Assembly: GCF_023015985.1 (NCBI RefSeq)
Contig: NZ_JALKAO010000003.1
Location: 124,001-188,000, forward strand
Origin: Marivita sp. S6314
GTDB lineage: Bacteria; Pseudomonadota; Alphaproteobacteria; Rhodobacterales; Rhodobacteraceae
Direction: 5' to 3'
Length of the DNA stretch: 64,000 nt
Within the stretch, counting starts at the first letter, position 1. Every line of letters begins with the position of its first letter. Below the pieces are notes generated by a model. The model searched no databases and had not been told where the DNA came from. It worked only from the letters and a program-made list of their open reading frames with translations. The position numbers and the translations under genes were made by a program. This document shows, in pieces, positions 20,115-28,905 of the stretch.

Positions 20115-20129
20115 TGTTATGATATTACA
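20115..20129. promoter_or_regulatory. Zur box between zur and znuA
   Basis: The 15-base sequence TGTTATGATATTACA is an imperfect dyad (arms TGTnAT/ATnACA). It differs at two positions from the enterobacterial Zur core TGTTATANTATAACA as I recall it. It lies in the 81-base zur-znuA gap, 22 bases before the zur start and 44 bases before znuA, so one site could control both directions. Confidence 0.75.
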
Positions 20130-20173
20130 TATCGGAACTCAAGTCCCCGCTGATTCTAACAAACAGGTCGCTC

Positions 20174-21199
20174 ATGATCCGTATCACATCTCTCGCTCTT
20201 GTCCTGACGTCCACAGCCACTCTGGCCCATGCCGATATGCCTCGCATCGCGACGGACATCGCCCCGGTACATGGCCTAGTCTCCATGGTGACAGGCGATC
20301 AGGCAACGCCAAGCTTGCTCATTGATCCGTCCGCCAGCCCTCACACCAACGCGATGCGTCCTTCAACAGCTGCCGCTTTGCAAGAGGCCGATGTGGTGTT
20401 CTGGATGGGGGATGCCCTGACACCATGGCTTGAAACCCCGATCGAAACGCTCGCGCCAGACGCCCGGCACAGCGCGCTGCTGTCCGTCGAAGGCGCAACC
20501 CTGCGTTCGTTCCGTGACACCGCTGCGTTTGGCGCAGACGAGGGCCATGATGACCATGACCACGGCGACCACGCGCATGATGAGGAAGAGCACAACCACA
20601 ACGACGACCACGCTCACAGCGACGACCACGCACATGACGACGACCATGCGCACGAAGGCCACGAGCACGAAGGCCACGATCACGATGGCACAGACCCGCA
20701 CGCATGGCTTGATCCGGCCAATGCGCAGGTCTGGCTGACACACATCGCCGCGATCCTGTCCGAAATCGATCCGGACAATGCCGCAACCTACACCGCCAAT
20801 GCATCCGCCGCCAAAGCCACAGTTGCCAAAGAAACCGACGCCGCCCGCGCGCGACTTGCGCCACTTCAGGGCAAACCCTTTGTCGTCTTCCACGACGCGT
20901 ATCACTATTTCGAGGCGCAGTTCGGGCTAAGCGCAACCGGGGCCCTGTCGCTCAGCGACGCCGTTCCGCCCAGCCCGTCTCATGTCGCGGAAATCCAGGC
21001 CAGGATCAGGGATCAAAACGTCGTCTGCGTCTTTTCTGAGCCGCAATACAGCGACCGCCTGGTGCAAACCGTGATCGACCGGACCGATGCGCGCACTGTA
21101 GAGCTTGACCCGCTGGGCGCGCAGATTGACCTTGGCGCGGCTTTCTATCCGGCTTTGCTTCGGGACATGACGACCCGTTTCGCGGAGTGTCTTCAGTAA
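20174..21199 (+). CDS. znuA: Periplasmic zinc-binding protein ZnuA
   Basis: ZnuA captures zinc in the periplasm and delivers it to ZnuB. The 341-residue protein has a signal peptide (1-20, ending LAHA) and the cluster 9 solute-binding fold. Conserved metal ligands include His 57 (SPHTNAMRPS) and the His of DPHAWLD near 176. Between them lies a loop with 17 His and many Asp/Glu at residues 125-170, typical of high-affinity zinc ZnuA and long here. It is alone on the plus strand, divergent from zur across the Zur box. Its stop overlaps the tamB stop by 7 bases, tail to tail. Confidence 0.96.
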   Translation: MIRITSLALVLTSTATLAHADMPRIATDIAPVHGLVSMVTGDQATPSLLIDPSASPHTNAMRPSTAAALQEADVVFWMGDALTPWLETPIETLAPDARHSALLSVEGATLRSFRDTAAFGADEGHDDHDHGDHAHDEEEHNHNDDHAHSDDHAHDDDHAHEGHEHEGHDHDGTDPHAWLDPANAQVWLTHIAAILSEIDPDNAATYTANASAAKATVAKETDAARARLAPLQGKPFVVFHDAYHYFEAQFGLSATGALSLSDAVPPSPSHVAEIQARIRDQNVVCVFSEPQYSDRLVQTVIDRTDARTVELDPLGAQIDLGAAFYPALLRDMTTRFAECLQ

Positions 21200-24100
21200 T
21201 CGCGTTCGAAAAAGATCCCGAGGGAGGAGTTGCCTTCATTGTCAACGCTTCCCCGGGCGGTCAAGCTGCGGGTGATGTCGAGGTTGATGCTCAACTCGGT
21301 CCGCCCGCCGCTCTCGACCACCACATCGGAATAGACGTTTTCCGTGATGTACTTGCCGGCGCGCACGGCCGTTCCGCCATCATCGGTCCGCGCGAGGTCA
21401 AGATCGTCCAACCCGAACCCGTCGCGCAAATCGGTCAGCAACCCGCCAGCGCCGCCACCCGCAAGGGTTGCCACGGCATTGGCCAGTTCCAGCGCCTGCA
21501 AAGGGGACAGATCCGACAGGCTGCGACCGAACAAAAGCTGGGCCAGAACTTCGTCTTCGGGCAGTTCCGGCGAAGATGAAAACGAAATATCCGGCGACGA
21601 CACCGGCCCATCAAGGACAACCTGCACTTCGATGCCATTCGCTTCGGTCGTTGCAACAAACCGCAAGACCGGGTCGAAACTCCCGCTAAGCTGAATGCGC
21701 CCTTCGTTCAGGACGAACCGCTGATTGAGGATGTCCAGCCGACCGCGCACCAGCTCAAACCCCCCTTGCGGAATAATGTTCGAGGTTGTGCCCGTCAGCC
21801 GCAATTGTCCGCCAAGTTCGGCGTCCAGTCCCCGACCGCGCACAAAGATCCGGCTGGGTGCGGACAGGGTCAGGTCCAGCCGCGTTGTCGATTGCCGACC
21901 CACCGCGATCTCCTCTTCGGCGGTGTTGCTTAACCCGGCCCGCTCGATCGTGCGCATCACCGGGCGGGTGGCCCCCAGATGCTTGATATTCGGGATGTCA
22001 TTCAGCGCGGATATGCTCGAGGACGGCACCTGTATTTCCGTCTCACCCAGCCGCAACGTCCCGGCGATCAGCAGGTTGCGCGCAATCTGCCCGGTGACGT
22101 TGACCGTGCCATCCACGCTGGTGTCATAAAGTTCCACGTCGCGCACACCGAACCGGTTAAATGTCGCCGTCAGACTGGTGTCAAACGAACTCAGCCCGAC
22201 CCGTCCGTTCACGTCAATCGACCCACCGTTATTCCCGGCGGCGTCCAGCGCGATTTGAGCAGCCCCGTTTTGCAATGTGATCTGCCCCGTGATCGGCTGC
22301 AGGATGATCCCCAGCGTTGGCGCGCTCAGTTCGGCCTGCGATGGCGTGATGGTGCCGGACAAGCTGCTGACTGCAAGCGGCCCGTTCAACCTCAGATCCA
22401 GCGCCGCCCGCCCATTCAGACGCCGTGGTTCAATAAACGCGTTGGCAAGTCCAAGCGCAGCATTGCCGTTGATCGACAGGTTGGCGCGCGACGCATCGAC
22501 AACCGTTCCATCCACCCGAAGGTCCGCCCCACCGGGTCCGGTCACATCGACATCCACGATATACCCCGACGCCTGTTGTCCAATCGTCCCGTCCACGGTC
22601 AGTGCTCCGGGAAAGTCCGGCGCAATCAACGCCATGTCACGCAAGGTAGCATCAATGTTCAGATCGCTCAGCGGTCCGCTGATCTCTGCGGTGATTTCGG
22701 GGTTTGACAGCGTTGCGCTCAACCGCTCCAGCGCGGTGTCCTGCCCGTTCGCCGCAAACTCGAACCGCGTCACACCCACCAAAAGCCGATCAAGGATGTC
22801 ATTGCCAATGCCCAAGCCGGACCCTTGCCCGCTTGCCGACACCTGAAACGCGTCCGCGCTTTGATAGGTGGCGGTCACGTCCATCTGGGCTTGCCCCCGC
22901 AAGGACTGTCCCGCCAACCCGGACAATGGCGCAAGGCTCTGCGCCACAAGCGACGCGGATCCTTGCACATCTGGCGCAGTTGTCAGCTCGGTTATAAGCG
23001 CCGATCCGGTTACGTCGATCGACCCGGTCTCGACCGAAAGCGCCGTGATCGCCAACCGATCCGCCGCCTGCTGCCAGTCAAAGGACGCAGACACAGTCGG
23101 CGCCCGTCCCAGCGCTTGCGCGATGCCAGGATCAGCGAACCGTATGCCGGACCCGGAGGCCAGCAATTGCCCGTCGGCGGCTGTCACCGCACCGCTTTCG
23201 CTTTGCGACAGGTTCCCTTCTCCGGCCAGATCAAGACCCACCGCCGACAGGATCGACGACTGCACATTCGCCGCCTTGATATCCGACACCCAGGTGCCAT
23301 TCGGTCCCCCCGTGGCCGACACGATGACCGTGCCTTCTTCAAGCTCAAGACCACCGGCCACAGGCAAGCGCACAGTGCCGGAGGCGTTTGATAGCTTGGC
23401 GGTCACTTCCGTGGTCACAAGTCGCGCACCCTCCAGTTCGACTGACCCGTTCAAGACCGCCGTCCCTTCGGCTTCGCCGGGAAACACGCGGTCCAGGTTT
23501 GCAAGACGCCCGTCAAACCGCAGCGCACTGCGCCCGGATGTGAGTTGCCCCGTCGCATTGATCGTCGTTGCAGAGGTGGTGACCCGCAAAGATCTGAGCG
23601 TTGTGCCCGTCTCGTCCCGGCGCGCATCCAACCGCGCGGCCCCAACCCCCGACAGGATGCGATCCGCCACATTCTGCCCAACCGACAGATCCAATGTCGT
23701 TCCATCGACAATAAGGTCGAACGCACCTGAAATCGGCCCAACGGCCCCATCAATGGTGACCTCCACCCGGCCATCCAGATCCCGCCCGGCCAACGTGGAA
23801 AACCGCGTGATATCCTGCGCAATCAGCCTGAGGTCCAACGCCAGCGGTATGGTCTCCTCGGACTGCCAGGTTGCAGTGCCGGTGACACCGTAATCCGCGC
23901 CATTGGCCTCCAGTTCGGTGATCCGCACAGGCGCACCACGCTGGTAATCAATCTGCGCGCCACCGGTCAGGTCGGTGCCAACAGCTTCGGCCAAACCCGG
24001 ATCGGTCAGACGCAGCGCCTCCGCGTTCCAATCCAGATCCAGCGCCAGCTTCCCGGTCTCGGAAAAGCTGTGTTGGTCCAGCGTGCCGCGCCCGGTGAGT

Positions 24101-25269
24101 GTCAGCGCCCCGAGCGTCGCCGCCGGTGTCCGGACATCCTGCACCCGCGCGTCAAACGTGATCTCGTCTGCAAATGCGGCGTCAAACGTGACCGACTGCA
24201 CCTGATTCGCCCCGCCGCCAAACGGCAACACCACCAGATCCCCACTCGGATCAGCAATCTCGCCCTTTGCATCCAGCGATTCCAACCACATGGTATCCGA
24301 AATCGCCGCCGTTCCAGAGACCGACAGCTTCGCCGCATTCAGGTCAAACGTCGGAAGAACAATCCGCCCCGAGGCCTCGCGTTGAATCTCTGCCTGCAAG
24401 CCGACCTGCGCGCCGAAAAACGGCTGTATTTCCTCTGTCAAAAGCGGGGTTGGGTCGCCCGTGATGTCAACCTCGACGTTCCAAGCCTCGCTGTCTTGCG
24501 GCGCAAGGATTTCAACGGTGCCGGTGATCCGTGGCTGACCATCGGTATCCAGCGAAATATTGGCAACAAAATCGTCAACCTGACCGTCCCCTTGCACGGT
24601 CAAGGCCAATGCAGGTTGCCCCGGGATGTTCAGAAGCCGCGCCGCGATCCCGTTGGCCTCTTCCTCGGCCGTCAAATCAACGGTCAAATCGCGCGAGGAC
24701 GGATCAAACCCGGCGGCCAGGCTGATCTGGGCCGCCTCACCGTCAATCCGCTTCAGATCAAACTGAATGTCCGCACCGCCATCGGCCAGCGCCGCCGATC
24801 CTGACACCGTCAGTTCCACGTCTTCGCCCAGCACAGGCGCACCGATAAAGGCCGACGTGACGGCGATCTCGCCAATGTTCACCGACACCGGCAGGTCCGG
24901 AATGGTAAACGGAGTTGCTTCGGCACTGGGCGTTTCCGCTTCCACGTTGGGAGGTCGGGCAAACACCACGCGCTCGGCGCTGAAACGGTCCACTTGCACC
25001 CGTCCGCGCAGCAGTGACAGACGGCTCCAATCCAGCACGATGGTTTCTGCACGAAACCACTCACCATCCTTGTCGGAAATCGTCAGCCGCTCGATGGTCG
25101 CTTCGCTTGACAGCGCCCCGTCAAACCCCACGATCCGTACGTCATGCCCGTCCCCGGACAGCGAGTCCTGCAATAGATTGGCCAGAAAACCGACATCCTC
25201 GTCCTCATCCTGCGCCATCGACGCAACGGGGATCCACATCAGCAGTAAAAGTGAAAGAAATACCCGCAT
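21193..25269 (-). CDS. tamB: Translocation and assembly module subunit TamB
   Basis: TamB is a very long inner-membrane-anchored, periplasm-spanning beta-structure. With TamA it acts in outer-membrane protein insertion and probably phospholipid transport. The 1358-residue protein has an N-terminal hydrophobic signal/anchor (MRVFLSLLLLMWIPVASMA). Repeated beta-strand repeats follow, and the C-terminal TamB/DUF490 domain (about the last 350 residues) ends LGIFFERDY with an aromatic terminus. It starts one base after the tamA stop, so the pair is translationally linked. Size, order and partner make the call firm. Confidence 0.95.
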   Translation of the reverse strand: MRVFLSLLLLMWIPVASMAQDEDEDVGFLANLLQDSLSGDGHDVRIVGFDGALSSEATIERLTISDKDGEWFRAETIVLDWSRLSLLRGRVQVDRFSAERVVFARPPNVEAETPSAEATPFTIPDLPVSVNIGEIAVTSAFIGAPVLGEDVELTVSGSAALADGGADIQFDLKRIDGEAAQISLAAGFDPSSRDLTVDLTAEEEANGIAARLLNIPGQPALALTVQGDGQVDDFVANISLDTDGQPRITGTVEILAPQDSEAWNVEVDITGDPTPLLTEEIQPFFGAQVGLQAEIQREASGRIVLPTFDLNAAKLSVSGTAAISDTMWLESLDAKGEIADPSGDLVVLPFGGGANQVQSVTFDAAFADEITFDARVQDVRTPAATLGALTLTGRGTLDQHSFSETGKLALDLDWNAEALRLTDPGLAEAVGTDLTGGAQIDYQRGAPVRITELEANGADYGVTGTATWQSEETIPLALDLRLIAQDITRFSTLAGRDLDGRVEVTIDGAVGPISGAFDLIVDGTTLDLSVGQNVADRILSGVGAARLDARRDETGTTLRSLRVTTSATTINATGQLTSGRSALRFDGRLANLDRVFPGEAEGTAVLNGSVELEGARLVTTEVTAKLSNASGTVRLPVAGGLELEEGTVIVSATGGPNGTWVSDIKAANVQSSILSAVGLDLAGEGNLSQSESGAVTAADGQLLASGSGIRFADPGIAQALGRAPTVSASFDWQQAADRLAITALSVETGSIDVTGSALITELTTAPDVQGSASLVAQSLAPLSGLAGQSLRGQAQMDVTATYQSADAFQVSASGQGSGLGIGNDILDRLLVGVTRFEFAANGQDTALERLSATLSNPEITAEISGPLSDLNIDATLRDMALIAPDFPGALTVDGTIGQQASGYIVDVDVTGPGGADLRVDGTVVDASRANLSINGNAALGLANAFIEPRRLNGRAALDLRLNGPLAVSSLSGTITPSQAELSAPTLGIILQPITGQITLQNGAAQIALDAAGNNGGSIDVNGRVGLSSFDTSLTATFNRFGVRDVELYDTSVDGTVNVTGQIARNLLIAGTLRLGETEIQVPSSSISALNDIPNIKHLGATRPVMRTIERAGLSNTAEEEIAVGRQSTTRLDLTLSAPSRIFVRGRGLDAELGGQLRLTGTTSNIIPQGGFELVRGRLDILNQRFVLNEGRIQLSGSFDPVLRFVATTEANGIEVQVVLDGPVSSPDISFSSSPELPEDEVLAQLLFGRSLSDLSPLQALELANAVATLAGGGAGGLLTDLRDGFGLDDLDLARTDDGGTAVRAGKYITENVYSDVVVESGGRTELSINLDITRSLTARGSVDNEGNSSLGIFFERDY

Positions 25270-25270
25270 C

Positions 25271-27061
25271 TCAGAAGGCCTGCCCTATGCCGATATAAAT
25301 TTCGAAATTCTGCCCGGCCTCATCCCCCGTGGTTGGGGTTGCCACATCCAGCCGGATCGCACCGATTCCGGTGATGTACCGAAGCCCAACCCCTGCGCCG
25401 CCATGCCAGTCGCTCTCACCGGCAAAGCCGCTTTCATCGGTGATGAACCCGGCATCGTAAAACCCGACAACGCCGATATTGTCCCGCACCATTGCGCGCA
25501 GTTCGGCAGACACGGCGGCAAAGCTCTTGCCGCCGGTGAATTCGCCGTTATCGGCCGTCACACCCAGCGATTGATAGGGTTGCCCGCGCACCGTGCCGCC
25601 CCCGCCCGAGTAAAACAGGTAATCCGGCACCGTTTCCGACAGGCTTGGCCCCCAGACCGATCCGATCTGCGCGCGCCCCGCCAGCACGAAGCGGTCGCCT
25701 TCGCCAAAGCCCACATAGGTGCGCGCATCAGATGTCAGGCGAAACCCGCTTTCGGTGTCATCCAACCCCAGGAACGGCGTACCCTGAGCATCAATGTAAA
25801 ACCCGCTCGTCGGGTTCAACGCGTCATTCCTTGTGTCGTAAACCGCGCCCAGGGTCGCCAGAAGCAGCTCGAACTCCCGCTCGCCAAACGCGTCCTCGGT
25901 ATCCGTGTAGCGATAGCCAAGTTCCAGACTGCCGCTCAGCGTATCGGAAAACCGGTGCAGCAAACCCGTTGCAAGTCCAACCTGTGTGCTCTTGAAGCCG
26001 GGCTCTTCCAGCCGCTCTATACCGGTTTTCAGATAAAATTCGGTATCCCGCGTAAAGGTCGATGGCCGCCCGTAGGTCAGAGACAGCTTGTAATCGACAT
26101 CGTTCTCGTTGGTGCCAATGCCTGCAATTTCGCCATCCACCCGGAGGCGTTCGGCCCCGCCAAAGAAATTCCGGTGCAGCCAGAACGCACTGATCTTGCC
26201 GCCTTCCTGCGTCGACACTTCCGCGCCAAAGCCAAACCGCCGGGGTTTCTGATCCGCCACCTGAATGGCCACGTCCAGCGTGCCATCCGCATTCGGCGTT
26301 TCGGCTTCGGATACCGCCACCGATGTGAACACACCGGTCTGGCGCAATCGACGCTCCGCCCCCGCGATTTCATCGGGGTCAAACACCTCGCCTTGCGGAA
26401 GCCCGGCAATCTCGCGGATCCGGGTGCGCCGCACGCTTTCGCTGCCGGTCACCTCAACATTGCCGAACCGCAATCGCGGACCGGGGTCGAGCCCCAGCGT
26501 CACATCAAGTTCTCGCTTCGGATGATCGGCAAAAATCTGTTGTTCAGACAGGCGCGCCTTGGCATGCCCGTCCTGCCGCCACGCCGCGATACCGGCGCGC
26601 GTCGCGTCCTGAACCGGGCGCGTCCCAGCGCGCGCGCCTTCGCGAAAAGTCTCAGGTACCTCGGTTCCCTCGGCCAGCGGGCCAATCTCGGCGCGTCCAA
26701 AGGTGAATCTCGGTCCCGGATCCACGTCCACGACAATCTGGGCGATAGATCGCGGTGCCTCGAACGGTGAAATATCCGCCGCTTCCCGACCGTCGATGCG
26801 GATCGAGATTGTCGGGCCAAACCGTCCGCCATCATACAGCGCCCCCAGAATTCGCGCATAATCGGCCTGCGCGGCAGCAACCAGTGACTGCGGTGTGGCG
26901 TCGTCCGCGTCTTTCAGGCTCCACATCGACATGGCGGCTTTAAGCTCGCTACGCAGCTCATCACTGCCACCAGAGACATTCAGATCAAGGTCTTGGGAGA
27001 ACCCGAAAGATGGAATCAACGCCACCAACGCGCCCAGGATCGTGCGGTTCAGCCCGGTCAT
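25271..27061 (-). CDS. tamA: Outer-membrane assembly factor TamA (BamA/Omp85 family)
   Basis: This 596-residue Omp85 protein has a signal peptide (ending SFGFSQ) and POTRA domains over about residues 25-275. A 16-strand barrel fills the rest. The RGQPYQSLG motif is the conserved lid-lock loop, and the C-terminus IYIGIGQAF ends in Phe as outer-membrane barrels do. It lies immediately upstream of tamB on the same strand, which separates it from BamA. No clear promoter was found in the 200 bases upstream, which also hold the terminator of the next minus-strand gene. Confidence 0.95.
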   Translation of the reverse strand: MTGLNRTILGALVALIPSFGFSQDLDLNVSGGSDELRSELKAAMSMWSLKDADDATPQSLVAAAQADYARILGALYDGGRFGPTISIRIDGREAADISPFEAPRSIAQIVVDVDPGPRFTFGRAEIGPLAEGTEVPETFREGARAGTRPVQDATRAGIAAWRQDGHAKARLSEQQIFADHPKRELDVTLGLDPGPRLRFGNVEVTGSESVRRTRIREIAGLPQGEVFDPDEIAGAERRLRQTGVFTSVAVSEAETPNADGTLDVAIQVADQKPRRFGFGAEVSTQEGGKISAFWLHRNFFGGAERLRVDGEIAGIGTNENDVDYKLSLTYGRPSTFTRDTEFYLKTGIERLEEPGFKSTQVGLATGLLHRFSDTLSGSLELGYRYTDTEDAFGEREFELLLATLGAVYDTRNDALNPTSGFYIDAQGTPFLGLDDTESGFRLTSDARTYVGFGEGDRFVLAGRAQIGSVWGPSLSETVPDYLFYSGGGGTVRGQPYQSLGVTADNGEFTGGKSFAAVSAELRAMVRDNIGVVGFYDAGFITDESGFAGESDWHGGAGVGLRYITGIGAIRLDVATPTTGDEAGQNFEIYIGIGQAF

Positions 27062-27170
27062 TCGCCCATACCTTTTTTCCTTGCCTCACCACACTCTAAC
27101 AGCCGAACGATTCGCGGCGCAAATGAGTTCCATCGGGCAGGGATCACAAAACTGAAACTGTGACGGCGCA

Positions 27171-27210
27171 AATAGAAAAAGCGCGCATGGCGTGGGGCCA
27201 CCATGCGCGC
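27171..27210 (-). terminator. Strong intrinsic terminator of the 27263-27757 gene
   Basis: On the minus strand a 10-bp perfect stem (27201-27210 with 27181-27190, ten-base interior) is followed by TTTTTCTATTT. It lies 52 bases past the stop of the basic secreted protein gene and insulates tamA from it. Confidence 0.85.
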
Positions 27211-27262
27211 AAGGTGCGGGGCGCGTCAAAGGACCAAAGTCACCCCGTAGGCCCGACCCGGA

Positions 27263-27757
27263 TCAGTTCCGGGCGAGCGTATATCCACGGTGCCGCAAGC
27301 ACGGCAGCGCATAGGCCCGGCGGGTGCCGCGTTGCGTGGCAACCTTCATCCGGCACGCCCGGGGCAGGGCGCGCGCGCTGTTGTAGTTCCGCTCAAGACA
27401 CCGGCCCATGACCACGCGTTTCACATGACCGCCCTCGATCCGGCGGACGCATTTCCGCGGCAGGGCGGTGTACCGGTCAAACTGATGCCTGTGGCGGGGC
27501 ACAACCTTCGGGATAGGCTGGTGGTCAATCACATTGGGGTGGGTGTAGTGCTTTTTCACCGTCTTTTTCTTGTGGGTCTTGTCCTTCCGATCCTTGTCCC
27601 GAGAGTTTTCAATCGCTTTTCCAATGATGAAAATCGTGGCCGCTCCGGCCAGCAGCTTGGCGATATCGTCCTCCGACGCCGCCCGTGCAGGCGCGGCAGA
27701 GAACCCTGCAATGGCGGTTGAAACAGCAAGAACCGCAGCGATGAATTTGCGTGACAT
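27263..27757 (-). CDS. Unrecognised basic secreted or membrane-anchored protein
   Basis: I do not recognise this 164-residue protein. It has a clear signal peptide (MSRKFIAAVLAVSTAIAGFS, cleavage after APARA). A second hydrophobic stretch (about 35-50, LLAGAATIFIIGKAIEN) comes next. A Lys/His/Arg-rich body follows with four cysteines spaced in the last 70 residues, ending CLRHRGYTLARN. Net charge is strongly positive, so it may bind polyanions such as lipopolysaccharide or nucleic acid; that is inference. The start was chosen for the signal peptide and the GGAAA ribosome-binding site; a longer in-frame start is not protein-like. It is monocistronic with a strong terminator. Confidence 0.72.
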   Translation of the reverse strand: MSRKFIAAVLAVSTAIAGFSAAPARAASEDDIAKLLAGAATIFIIGKAIENSRDKDRKDKTHKKKTVKKHYTHPNVIDHQPIPKVVPRHRHQFDRYTALPRKCVRRIEGGHVKRVVMGRCLERNYNSARALPRACRMKVATQRGTRRAYALPCLRHRGYTLARN

Positions 27758-27944
27758 GATCGGTTTCCTTTCCCGGTCTGGTGAAGCCAGTAGCGGCAGC
27801 GATAAGGGGCAAGGACGCAAACGGCCTTTGCCGGTGACGCTCATTGCGGGGCATCCGGGAAAGTCAGGCAATATCGCGGGCTGGTTATCCGATATCATCG
27901 GCCCTGTTATTGAATTTCGCACCTGAACCCCGCACGGTGACGGC

Positions 27945-28229
27945 ATGAAACACGTATTCGCCTTCCTCTTGCTGGCGCTGCTCTGCGTGCCGGCCACCGC
28001 ACAGGCGGCCTGTTATGCCGATTACAAGGCCAAGCAGGACGCCCCCTTGCGGCTGCATTACGGGGTCGCTGAAATCAGCGGCGCCTGCAACGTCAACGCC
28101 GCCGCGCAGCAGCTCGATAGCCGCCTGGCGCGGGCAGGCTGGACGCTGCTCAATGTCGTGTCGGTCTTTGACGAAAACGGACTTGCCGAAAGGAAAGAAA
28201 GTGCCGGACCCCACTTCCTCCGCTACTGA
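27945..28229 (+). CDS. Small secreted protein, function unknown
   Basis: The 94-residue product has a signal peptide (residues 1-21, FAFLLLALLCVPATAQA) and a mature part with two cysteines (CYADYKAKQ... and GACNVNAAA). These may form one disulfide in the periplasm. I do not recognise a family. The last 29 bases overlap the start of the next gene, in another frame, so the two are translationally linked and probably function together. The 187 bases upstream, shared with the divergent basic protein gene, hold no signal I can name. Confidence 0.7.
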   Translation: MKHVFAFLLLALLCVPATAQAACYADYKAKQDAPLRLHYGVAEISGACNVNAAAQQLDSRLARAGWTLLNVVSVFDENGLAERKESAGPHFLRY

Positions 28230-28905
28230 CGCGCGCCGCTCGGGCACTCGGATCGTCGCGATCGGGATCGCGGCGATCGTGGCGCTTCTGGCCGTGGCCG
28301 GGGTGGTGCTTGTCCTGACGCTGCCCGACGCCAACGCCTTTAACGCGCGGGTCGAACAGATCTTTGTCGAAAACGATGATCTCACCTCGCAGGCGGAAAT
28401 CAAACTGCTCGAAATCTTGGCCCAATCCGGCACCGCGTTCTCCGACACGCTGGCCGGATACCGCACGACGATCTTTGTGCTGCTTGTCTTTGCCACCGCG
28501 ATGCTGGTCGCGGCGCTTGTGTTTCTGGTGATGCTCGTCGTCCTGAACCGCCGCATGGCGCAAATCGAACGCTCGGGGATTCAGGTCAGTTCATTGATCG
28601 TGAGCCGCGAGGAAAACACGGTGTATCTCAACACGATGGGGTTCAAACTCACCGACGCGATGATGGAAACGATGTCCATTCTGGCCGAGGCCCGGCTTGA
28701 CGATGACCTGCTCTCCGGGGCCCAGATCGAAGCGATCATCTCGGGCAGGTCCGAAAGCGACTGCGACGAGGCCGCCGGGGCCACCCGCATCAAGCGCCTG
28801 CGCGATGGGTTGGGCAATCAACTGGTCAGTGAATTGCTGATCAAGAACATCGCCCGCCGGGGCTATATGCTGTCCATCGACAAGGACGTGATCGAGGTTC
28901 TTTAA
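28201..28905 (+). CDS. Two-TM membrane protein with C-terminal OmpR-like winged helix
   Basis: A GTG at 28201 with AAAGGAAAG just upstream gives 234 residues. Two hydrophobic segments (about 17-40 and 89-113) flank a periplasmic loop of about 48 residues. The cytoplasmic C-terminus (about 128-230) resembles an OmpR-type winged helix: a strand pair around NTVYLNTMGFKLTDAMMETM, a recognition-helix-like TRIKRLRDGLGN, and a final IARRGYMLSID that mimics the usual GYxL wing. This layout is the reverse of ToxR/CadC, which place the winged helix first. A longer reading from 28015 covers the previous gene and is unlikely. Function is inferred as a membrane-tethered regulator. Its stop overlaps the cysQ-like stop by 4 bases. 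Confidence 0.72.
   Translation: MPDPTSSATDARRSGTRIVAIGIAAIVALLAVAGVVLVLTLPDANAFNARVEQIFVENDDLTSQAEIKLLEILAQSGTAFSDTLAGYRTTIFVLLVFATAMLVAALVFLVMLVVLNRRMAQIERSGIQVSSLIVSREENTVYLNTMGFKLTDAMMETMSILAEARLDDDLLSGAQIEAIISGRSESDCDEAAGATRIKRLRDGLGNQLVSELLIKNIARRGYMLSIDKDVIEVL

Noticed and set aside
20546-20683. CRISPR-like or tandem DNA repeat in znuA
   Set aside because: The repetition comes from His and Asp codons of the metal-binding loop; units are irregular and inside a normal frame.
28015-28200. Longer N-terminus for the winged-helix membrane protein
   Set aside because: It would overlap nearly the whole small secreted gene in another frame; the GTG at 28201 has a strong ribosome-binding site and starts a membrane-protein-like sequence.
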